This document shows, piece after piece, positions 1-4,774 of a stretch of 5,710 bases of DNA. Under the pieces are notes generated by a model that saw nothing but the letters and a program-made list of their open reading frames with translations, made no database searches and was not told the origin of the DNA. Origin of the DNA: Flavobacteriales bacterium. GTDB lineage: Bacteria > Bacteroidota > Bacteroidia > Flavobacteriales_D > Sanyastnellaceae. The stretch's first letter is position 1. Every line of letters starts with the position of its first letter. The position numbers were made by a program, and so were the translations under genes. The stretch is from the NCBI GenBank assembly GCA_947457325.1, contig CANGVU010000106.1, positions 1-5,710 of the forward strand, in the 5' to 3' direction.

Positions 1-1072
1 TCACCATGCCACAAACCCTAATGGGCTTGCTCAGCGCAGCGTAAACTTGTCCTACCGTTAGCTCTTCTGTACTGCGATAACCGTATTGCTGATACAGAAA
101 TTCAATGGCATTTGGAAGCGCTTGTTTACCGTCAGATTCCAATTCAAAAAGCAATTGATGGGTTTTGTTTTTTAGCTCAATGAGCAATCCACCAATAACT
201 TTTTTGTAAAAAGTAATTTGATCTATCCATTTTTCATGAGCGATATTGTCAATGTTCTTGATGAATACAATATCACTGTTGAGTTCTTGTAAATTTTTAA
301 TGAGTGCGCCGTGACCAGCGGGTCTAAAAATGATGTCATTGTTTTTATCACGGGCAAAATTGCGCTCTCCTTTTAAAGCAGGAGTATCAGTCTGGGGATC
401 TTGATAACTGAATTCAATGTTTAGATCGGACAGGTCATGAAACGCCAAAATTGATGACTTGGCTTGTTCAAATAAATCAGTAATTTCCGGAGAAATGGTG
501 AAGTGAAAATGAAATGACCCATTTTCATTTTCAATGTAGGTTAACCCTTCTCTTATCTGTTCTTCCAACGCTGTTCGATGCCCATTAGGAGTTTGGTGGA
601 AGGGGATCAGCGCCTTGGGTAACTGAGTGAATTTTATCTCTTCTGAAATGAAAGAAAGAATCTCAGACCATTGATCATTGTCCACCATCTGCTCTAAATT
701 CTTTCCATTTTCTCGAAATAACTTCAATAGATTTTCATAGAATGGAAATTCTTTGAACCTAATAATGAATTCTTCTGCCAAGGAATCAGTATCAAATGCT
801 TGAATGGCACTGAGGTGCTTGAACATTCTGGTAGCTGCTCCAGATGCAGGGATAAAAAGGGATTTTTGAAGTGACTTGTTTTTGTTAAATAAGTCAATGA
901 AATAATTACATTCAATTGGTGAAAGAGATTCTATGCCATCCCCCAGAATACAAGGCTTTTCAATTTTAGTCGCGGAAATGGAGTGTAAAATGTTTTCCAA
1001 TTGTTGAACAAATTGGGAAGGATCCAAATTGCGTAGTTCTAATTTCTTATTGTCTTCAGCACTCAGTTGCAT
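1..1072 (-). CDS. DUF4301 family protein, N-terminal part (runs off the left edge)
   Basis: The first 357 residues of a minus-strand protein are visible; the C-terminus lies outside the window. It begins MQLSAEDNKKLELRNLDPSQ and stays open to the edge. I recognise it as DUF4301, a family of unknown function of roughly 500 residues found mainly in Bacteroidota. Visible landmarks are FIPASGAATRMFKHL (about 73-87), FHQTPNGHRTALEEQ (158-172), FRPAGHGALIKNL (249-261), DIVFIKNIDNI (267-277) and SKPIRVCGMV at the edge. The SGAATRMFK stretch resembles the glycine-rich GxGTRL/M nucleotide loop of sugar-nucleotide pyrophosphorylases. The GHGA and VFIKNIDN motifs recall UDP-sugar pyrophosphorylases, in which a similar segment carries a metal- or substrate-binding Asp. 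A nucleotidyltransferase-like fold is therefore my inference, not an established function. No signal peptide or membrane segment is visible, so it is probably cytoplasmic. The ATG at 1072 was chosen because a TAnnTTTG box lies just upstream. A GTG at 1120 is in frame but falls inside a hairpin and would add an atypical Ser/Arg-rich stretch. It follows galE but is separated from it by a likely terminator. Confidence 0.85.
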   Translation of the reverse strand, partial: MQLSAEDNKKLELRNLDPSQFVQQLENILHSISATKIEKPCILGDGIESLSPIECNYFIDLFNKNKSLQKSLFIPASGAATRMFKHLSAIQAFDTDSLAEEFIIRFKEFPFYENLLKLFRENGKNLEQMVDNDQWSEILSFISEEIKFTQLPKALIPFHQTPNGHRTALEEQIREGLTYIENENGSFHFHFTISPEITDLFEQAKSSILAFHDLSDLNIEFSYQDPQTDTPALKGERNFARDKNNDIIFRPAGHGALIKNLQELNSDIVFIKNIDNIAHEKWIDQITFYKKVIGGLLIELKNKTHQLLFELESDGKQALPNAIEFLYQQYGYRSTEELTVGQVYAALSKPIRVCGMV

Positions 1073-1077
1073 AAGTT

Positions 1078-1085
1078 CAAATGTA
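1078..1085 (-). promoter_or_regulatory. Possible Bacteroidota -7 promoter box upstream of DUF4301
   Basis: The minus strand reads TACATTTG here, an exact match to the Bacteroidota -7 consensus TAnnTTTG. Only five bases (AACTT) separate it from the ATG at 1072. If used, transcription would begin at or within a few bases of the start codon, giving a leaderless or nearly leaderless mRNA. No good -33 TTTG is present 17-23 bases upstream, because that space is occupied by the 3' arm of a GC-rich hairpin. An 8-base box with four fixed T/A-rich positions can occur by chance in AT-rich DNA, so this is a moderate call. Confidence 0.4.
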
Positions 1086-1086
1086 C

Positions 1087-1126
1087 AATAAAACCGCCGG
1101 GAAGAACTAGGTTCATTCACCGGCGG
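1087..1126 (-). terminator. GC-rich intrinsic terminator or attenuator hairpin between galE and DUF4301
   Basis: On the minus strand CCGCCGG (1126-1120) pairs perfectly with CCGGCGG (1100-1094), and TTTTATT follows. The 19-base interior can extend the stem: GAA pairs with TTC and GAAC with GTTC around a TAG loop, leaving two single unpaired bases. This gives about 14 pairs in all. The stem plus T-rich tail fits a Rho-independent terminator for the rpoN-PAP2-galE transcript, ending about 100 bases after the galE stop. Its T-tract ends only some 15 bases before the DUF4301 start, so it could instead act as an attenuator in the DUF4301 leader. Confidence 0.65.
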
Positions 1127-1142
1127 CCTCCACCATCCTCAT
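1113..1142 (-). other. Possible nine-codon leader ORF ahead of DUF4301
   Basis: The minus strand encodes ATG followed by eight codons and TGA, giving MRMVEAAGE. It begins five bases after a TACTTTG promoter-like box, and its stop falls inside the terminator hairpin, so a translating ribosome would cover the 5' arm (1126-1120). This geometry resembles leader-peptide attenuation. The peptide has no run of one amino-acid codon that would suggest what is sensed, and a 30-base ORF arises easily by chance. It is recorded as a hypothesis only. Confidence 0.13.
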
Positions 1143-1147
1143 CTCAC

Positions 1148-1177
1148 CAAAGTATTTTATCTCTGTAATTAATACAA
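1148..1177 (-). promoter_or_regulatory. Possible distal promoter for DUF4301 (TTG-N20-TACTTTG)
   Basis: The minus strand has TTG (1177-1175), then exactly 20 bases, then TACTTTG (1154-1148). The -33 element and its spacing fit Bacteroidota primary-sigma promoters, but the -7 element is one base short of TAnnTTTG. Transcription would start near 1143 and place the GC-rich hairpin inside a leader of about 70 bases. Overlapping inverted repeats cover the -33 side. The call is weak because of the imperfect -7 element. Confidence 0.25.
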
Positions 1178-1191
1178 TTACAATGATTGTA
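1164..1191. repeat. Two overlapping inverted repeats, operator-like
   Basis: TGTAATT (1164-1170) and AATTACA (1176-1182) form a perfect 7-base inverted repeat with a 5-base spacer. The overlapping TACAAT-G-ATTGTA (1179-1191) is a 13-base palindrome with one central base. The two structures share bases 1179-1182, so as RNA they would be mutually exclusive, and as DNA they could be adjacent half-sites for a dimeric regulator. The stretch is AT-rich, which raises the chance expectation. No regulator family can be named. Confidence 0.3.
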
Positions 1192-1224
1192 CGAGAGCAG
1201 AAATAAAAAGGTTTCAAAAAAAGA

Positions 1225-2226
1225 TTATTTTTTGGCAAAATTCCAGGAATCCCGCAAAGCGTCACTTGTAGAACGTTTTGTTTCCCATCCTAAAATGTTT
1301 TTGGCTTTGCTGGCGTTGGCCCAAATTTGCTCAACATCTCCAGGTCTTCTCTCACTCCATTCATATGGGATTGCGACCCCATTGATGGATTCAAAATTTT
1401 GAATAATGGACAATACTGAATCTACTTTGCCTTGTCCTAGATTGAAGGCTTGACAAGTTCCATTTTGACCAAACACCCACCGCAGTGCAGCAACATGTGC
1501 CTCAGCCAAATCCATGACGTGAATATAGTCCCGCAGACATGTTCCGTCAGGTGTGTTGTAATCTTTACCAAATATCTTTAGCACTCTCTCTCCTTTAGCA
1601 GCTTGATTTACAAGCGGCAGTAGGTTGTTGGGTATACCCAATGGCAATTCACCAATGTTGCCAGAGGGATGGGCACCTATGGGGTTGAAATAACGCAACA
1701 AGGCAGCATTGAAATGGATGTTTTCTGTGCAATAGGATTGAATGCAATCCTCACCCAACTGTTTGGTTTCACCATACGGAGATGCGGCTTTCTTGAATGG
1801 CGTATCTTCTGTAACAGGGTTGTCATCGGGCTCTCCATAAACCGTTGCGCTGCTTGAAAATACCAGGTTGTTGACTCCCGCATCTTTCATGCACTCCAGC
1901 ATCACTTCCAGTGATCCCATGTTGTTCTTCATGTATTTTTGGGGTTCAAGCACGGATTCTGCTACTGATTTAAAAGCAGCAAAATGGATAACACCATGAA
2001 TGGGGTATTGCTCAAAGATTGATTTGACTTGTTCTTTATTACAACAATCGTATGGATGGAAAACAAGTTTTTCTTGGATAATGTTTTCAATACCATGTAC
2101 CATTTCCATGCTTGTATTGCTCAAGTTATCTACAATGATGGGCTTTAATCCTGCTTGATGCAATGCAACGGCCGTGTGTGAACCAATGAATCCAGCACCT
2201 CCAGTTATTAAGATATTTTTCTCCAT
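1225..2226 (-). CDS. galE: UDP-glucose 4-epimerase
   Basis: GalE interconverts UDP-glucose and UDP-galactose in the cytoplasm using bound NAD+ (Leloir pathway and supply of galactose for polysaccharides). The 333-residue product has the family's usual length and shows the whole short-chain dehydrogenase/epimerase layout. The NAD-binding loop GGAGFIGSH is at 9-17, HFAAFKSVAES at 81-91, and SSSATVYG at 124-131 with catalytic Ser126. Catalytic YGETK has Tyr151 and Lys155. Further landmarks are RYFNPIGAHPSG (178-189), the DGTCLRDYIHVMDLAEAH stretch (227-244), FNLGQGK (261-267), and the C-terminal RRPGDVEQIWANASKAKNILGW (start 293). I chose the ATG at 2226 because it puts the NAD loop at the normal distance from the N-terminus and starts two bases after the upstream stop. 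An ATG at 2241 would add MGYIS and overlap that gene. Residue 301 (Ile) aligns with E. coli Tyr299, the position linked to acceptance of N-acetylated sugars. It is the last gene of the cluster; a hairpin follows about 100 bases later. Confidence 0.96.
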   Translation of the reverse strand: MEKNILITGGAGFIGSHTAVALHQAGLKPIIVDNLSNTSMEMVHGIENIIQEKLVFHPYDCCNKEQVKSIFEQYPIHGVIHFAAFKSVAESVLEPQKYMKNNMGSLEVMLECMKDAGVNNLVFSSSATVYGEPDDNPVTEDTPFKKAASPYGETKQLGEDCIQSYCTENIHFNAALLRYFNPIGAHPSGNIGELPLGIPNNLLPLVNQAAKGERVLKIFGKDYNTPDGTCLRDYIHVMDLAEAHVAALRWVFGQNGTCQAFNLGQGKVDSVLSIIQNFESINGVAIPYEWSERRPGDVEQIWANASKAKNILGWETKRSTSDALRDSWNFAKK

Positions 2227-2228
2227 GC

Positions 2229-2852
2229 TTATATAGCCCAATGATTAGCGATAATAACCCAATTGATGAAAGTGCCCAATGCAAAACCAGCATAGACCTG
2301 AGCATGTGTGTGGGCTTCTAATTTTACTCTGCTGTATCCCGTTAAGGCAGCCATAAAAATGGTAACTATGGCTATCATAGTAACATCGGCCATGTGCACA
2401 GACTTTAGTGCTAGTAGACTGCCAAATACGCCTCCTTGTCCCAACATATGTACGCTTATTTTCCAGTATTGATTGATGAGTAAAGAAACCATGAGAGAGA
2501 GAATAACAGCCAAAACGAAGGAAAACACTTCCTTGGGGAGGATAGGTCCTTGCCATCTTAACAATGAATAGGAGATGCAATAATAAAAAATAACGAGGAG
2601 ATAGGGGCCAAGGCGTTCTTTACGCTCTCTGAGCTCAATTCCGCTAACCATTCCGTACTTGATCATGAACAATATACTCACCGCGGGTGCTATGATGTTG
2701 ATGATGAGCAATGCAAGTACAAAAGCATCGGCGTTGGTTGGCGCAATAAAGTATGGGTCCATCCAACGAACGATCACGTAAATCAAAAGCGGCATCCACA
2801 ATGGATGAAAAAGAATGGATAAAAACTGGGCTACTCGATAAATTAACGTCAT
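2229..2852 (-). CDS. PAP2-like integral membrane protein with an altered phosphatase motif
   Basis: This 207-residue protein is very hydrophobic, with about six membrane segments near 8-28, 45-65, 83-99, 110-127, 155-172 and 187-203. KISVHMLGQGG (131-141) and SRVKLEAHTHAQVYAG (174-189) mark it as a Bacteroidota-type member of the PAP2 phosphatase superfamily, whose classic members dephosphorylate lipid phosphates such as phosphatidate or undecaprenyl pyrophosphate. Compared with the classic motifs, KX6RP is not intact (RERKERLGP, 75-83), PSGH is reduced to ISVH (132-135), and SRX5HX3D keeps Ser174, Arg175 and His181 but has Gln185 for the Asp. Both catalytic-type histidines, 135 and 181, are present. 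Activity may thus be retained, altered or lost; the sequence does not decide. The start is the ATG at 2852, which overlaps the rpoN stop as ATGA and suggests translational coupling. A role in carrier-lipid turnover beside galE is speculation. Confidence 0.8.
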   Translation of the reverse strand: MTLIYRVAQFLSILFHPLWMPLLIYVIVRWMDPYFIAPTNADAFVLALLIINIIAPAVSILFMIKYGMVSGIELRERKERLGPYLLVIFYYCISYSLLRWQGPILPKEVFSFVLAVILSLMVSLLINQYWKISVHMLGQGGVFGSLLALKSVHMADVTMIAIVTIFMAALTGYSRVKLEAHTHAQVYAGFALGTFINWVIIANHWAI

Positions 2853-4300
2853 AGTTCTTTTCTTAGTCTAGCTACGGGAATGCCCAATTGTTCTCTGTAT
2901 TTTGCCACTGTCCTTCGCGCAATGTTGTATCCTTTTTGATTGAGGATTTCCATTAATTTTTCGTCAGGTAGCGGTTTTCTCTTGGGCTCTTGTTCGATGG
3001 CGTCTTTTAATATTTGTTTGATTTCCCTTGAGCTGGCCTCTTCGCCATCGTCTGTTGTCAATCCTTCTGAAAAGAAATATTTCAATAAGTAGGTGCCGAA
3101 AGGTGTCTGAATGTACTTGCTGTTGGCCATTCTGCTGATGGTGGAAATGTCCATGTTTACCCGATCCGCAATATCTTTCAGAATCATGGGTTTCAATTTG
3201 GATTCATCGCCGTCCAAGAAAAATGAGCGCTGGTGCTCAATGATGGCTTCCATGCAAACCAACAGGGTTTGGTTGCGCTGATGTATAGCATCGATGAACC
3301 ACTTGGCAGCATCTATTTTTTGCTTGACAAATTGTACTGCCTCTTTCTGCGTTTTGTCTTTTTTGCCAACTTTTGCATAATGGCTCAGCATGTCTTTGTA
3401 TTGCGGGCTGATGCGCAAATCCGGAGCGTTCTTTCCATTCAAACTGAGCTTTAACTCCTCGTTGTCATTGGCAAGCAAAAAGTCAGGCGTGATGTGTGGT
3501 ACTTCTTTGTTGGTATCTGAACCAGCATTACCGGGTTTAGGATTGAGGTGCAGAATCAAATCAATGGCTGGTTTAATGTCATCCAATGTTTGGTTCAATC
3601 GCTGTGCTATTTTCTCAAAGTGCTTTTTGGTGAATTCATCGAAATATTTGGAAACAATAATTTGCGCAGTTTTGTTGACCTCGTCTTTTTTCTCGGCGCG
3701 TTTGATTTGAATCAACAAACATTCTTGAAGATTTCTTGCGCCAATTCCAGGTGGATCCAATGATTGGATTTGACGGAGTGCTTCTTCCAATTGCACAATT
3801 TCAGTGGTGATGCCTTGAGCAAATAGCAAATCGTTTCCGATTGACGCTAAATCTCGGCGCAAATAACCATCATCATCTAAATTGCCGATTAGGTAATCCG
3901 CAATCATCATTTCCTCTTCAGTCAATTCAAGGAAATGCAATTGCTGATACAATAAATCTTGAAAAGAGTTGCCTTGACCTATGGGTGTTTGGCGCTCTTC
4001 AATGTCCTTTCCTTGGTTATTGACTTGTGTTTTGTAATCAGGAGTGTCTTCATCAAAATAATCCTCTAGATTGATTTCAATATCATCATTGTCATTGTCG
4101 ATATTGTCATCTTGATCCATTTCATCCTGATCATCTCTTTCCATTTCTTCATCACCTTCTTCCAATGCCGGATTGTCTTGCAATTCATCTTTGATGCGTT
4201 GTTCCAAGTCCATGGTTGAAACTTGCAACAGCTTCATCAATTGAATCTGCTGAGGAGATAGTTTTTGCTGTAATTTGAGTTGTAGATTTTGCTTTAACAT
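2849..4300 (-). CDS. rpoN: RNA polymerase sigma-54 factor
   Basis: RpoN directs RNA polymerase to -24/-12 promoters and needs an ATP-driven enhancer-binding protein to open them. The 483-residue product is full length. Region I (1-48) has the Gln/Leu-rich LKQNLQLKLQQKLSPQQIQL and the DNPALEE end. Region II is strikingly acidic, with 24 Asp/Glu among residues 47-88 and a single Arg. The core-binding domain includes LIGNLDDDGYL (137-147) and SLDPPGIGARNLQECL (180-195). The helix-turn-helix segment is about 374-413 (LKDIADRVNMDISTISR onwards). The RpoN box ARRTVAKYRE is complete at 461-470 and is followed by QLGIPVARLRKEL. The ATG at 4300 places region I right at the N-terminus as usual. It leads the cluster with the PAP2-like gene and galE. 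A TAnnTTTG box lies seven bases before the ATG, and the region between them (GAAGGAC) also contains a purine-rich ribosome-binding-like stretch. I saw no sigma-54 activator gene nearby. Confidence 0.98.
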   Translation of the reverse strand: MLKQNLQLKLQQKLSPQQIQLMKLLQVSTMDLEQRIKDELQDNPALEEGDEEMERDDQDEMDQDDNIDNDNDDIEINLEDYFDEDTPDYKTQVNNQGKDIEERQTPIGQGNSFQDLLYQQLHFLELTEEEMMIADYLIGNLDDDGYLRRDLASIGNDLLFAQGITTEIVQLEEALRQIQSLDPPGIGARNLQECLLIQIKRAEKKDEVNKTAQIIVSKYFDEFTKKHFEKIAQRLNQTLDDIKPAIDLILHLNPKPGNAGSDTNKEVPHITPDFLLANDNEELKLSLNGKNAPDLRISPQYKDMLSHYAKVGKKDKTQKEAVQFVKQKIDAAKWFIDAIHQRNQTLLVCMEAIIEHQRSFFLDGDESKLKPMILKDIADRVNMDISTISRMANSKYIQTPFGTYLLKYFFSEGLTTDDGEEASSREIKQILKDAIEQEPKRKPLPDEKLMEILNQKGYNIARRTVAKYREQLGIPVARLRKEL

Positions 4301-4307
4301 GTCCTTC

Positions 4308-4315
4308 CAAAGGTA
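4308..4315 (-). promoter_or_regulatory. Possible -7 promoter box of rpoN
   Basis: The minus strand reads TACCTTTG, an exact TAnnTTTG match, followed by GAAGGAC and the rpoN ATG. Transcription would start some 4 bases after the box, giving a leader of only a few bases. The -33 position falls in the T-tract and stem of the upstream terminator, and no TTTG is found there. If the box is real, promoter and terminator are fused. Confidence 0.45.
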
Positions 4316-4324
4316 GGGATAAAT

Positions 4325-4349
4325 AAAAAAAACCGCATCAGCGGTTTTT
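4325..4349 (-). terminator. Intrinsic terminator between the small secreted-protein gene and rpoN
   Basis: AAAAACCGC (4328-4336) pairs with GCGGTTTTT (4341-4349) around an ATCA loop, a nine-pair perfect stem. On the minus strand the stem is followed by a run of eight T (4332-4325, partly in the stem). It lies about 20 bases after the stop of the upstream minus-strand gene and so ends that transcript. The symmetric A- and T-tracts would also work on the plus strand, although no plus-strand gene ends here. Confidence 0.85.
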
Positions 4350-4370
4350 AATAAATCGGGGTTTGAACTT

Positions 4371-4718
4371 TTATTCTTTTACCCAATGCTCGTTGACTTT
4401 CTTCAATTTAATAATGGCCATTGCACCTTGCTGGAAATTGCCGGGAACGTTCGTATTGGCAATGATGTCATTTCCTGCACTGTCTTTGATGCTGTAGGAT
4501 AGCTTGGTCAATCTGCGTTGGTTATCAAATTCTGGGTTGTAAATGAAATTTAGACCTTGAACTTTAAGATCTTCATGAATCTGCCATAGTGCACCACGGT
4601 CTGTTTGACCATTGATGGTAATTTGAATAGGGTTGTTGCTTTGTGCAAAAGCATTGAATGTCATTAAGGCAAGCACTAAGGCGAATAAATTTTTCACTTG
4701 AATGTTTTTTTGTTTCAT
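4371..4718 (-). CDS. Small exported protein of unknown function
   Basis: I do not recognise a named family for this 115-residue protein. Residues 1-25 form a clear signal peptide: a basic start (MKQKNIQVKN), the hydrophobic stretch LFALVLALMTFNAFA, and a probable signal peptidase I site after AFA (25), so the mature protein of about 90 residues is periplasmic or outside the cell. There is no lipobox Cys. The mature part has the pattern ITINGQTDRGALWQIHEDLK, then GLNFIYNPEF, LTKLSYSIKDSAGN and a lysine-rich end, which suggests a small alpha/beta fold of one helix and several strands. From memory this resembles short domains attached to Bacteroidota M56-type peptidases and secreted proteins, in which a helix with LxxIxxxLK precedes strands ending in IKDxxGN; that link is unverified. 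It is single, divergent from the next gene across 56 bases, and ends at a strong terminator. Confidence 0.75.
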   Translation of the reverse strand: MKQKNIQVKNLFALVLALMTFNAFAQSNNPIQITINGQTDRGALWQIHEDLKVQGLNFIYNPEFDNQRRLTKLSYSIKDSAGNDIIANTNVPGNFQQGAMAIIKLKKVNEHWVKE

Positions 4719-4774
4719 ACAATATTAGAAGATTTCCTAGGGAATTGCAATTATTTTCGCAAAAAAATATTACG
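4719..4774. promoter_or_regulatory. Shared 56-base divergent promoter region
   Basis: Both flanking genes must be transcribed outward from this short AT-rich stretch. On the plus strand TATTTTCG (4752-4759) is one mismatch from TAnnTTTG and lies 15 bases before the ATG at 4775. On the minus strand TTG, 20 bases, then TAATATTG (one mismatch) leads to the start at 4718, but with only one base before the ATG. A CCTAGG-centred near-palindrome, TTCCTAGGGAA, sits around 4735-4745. None of these is strong alone. Confidence 0.3.

Larger units (their letters stand above)
1225..4300 (-). other. Probable operon rpoN - PAP2-like - galE
   Basis: Three minus-strand genes are packed without usable gaps. 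The rpoN stop TGA overlaps the next start as ATGA (2852-2849), and the PAP2-like stop TAA is two bases from the galE ATG. The unit is bounded by a strong hairpin on the upstream side (4328-4349) and by a GC-rich hairpin downstream (1087-1126). The only promoter-like box noticed is just ahead of rpoN. Co-transcription is inferred from spacing, not measured. Confidence 0.75.

Noticed and set aside
1315..1332. Sigma-54 -24/-12 look-alike on the plus strand (TTGGC then TTTGC)
   Set aside because: The gap between GG and GC is nine bases instead of ten, it lies inside galE, and it points antisense to every nearby gene.
2227..2241. Longer galE start (MGYIS before MEKN)
   Set aside because: It would overlap the PAP2-like gene by 13 bases and push the NAD-binding loop away from the N-terminus; the ATG at 2226 fits the family.
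3390..3710. Plus-strand open frame of 106 codons opposite rpoN
   Set aside because: It is wholly antisense to well-conserved sigma-54 coding sequence, is Ser/Cys-rich and resembles no domain; it is a shadow frame.
4045..4165. Repeat-like low-complexity stretch of tcat/ttc units
   Set aside because: It encodes the acidic region II of sigma-54, and the apparent repetition follows from repeated Asp/Glu codons.
4658..4774. Upstream in-frame ATG extending the helical protein gene by 39 codons
   Set aside because: It would overlap the divergent secreted-protein gene, lacks the helical pattern of the rest, and the ATG at 4775 has a more natural N-terminus (MAKVNKEW).
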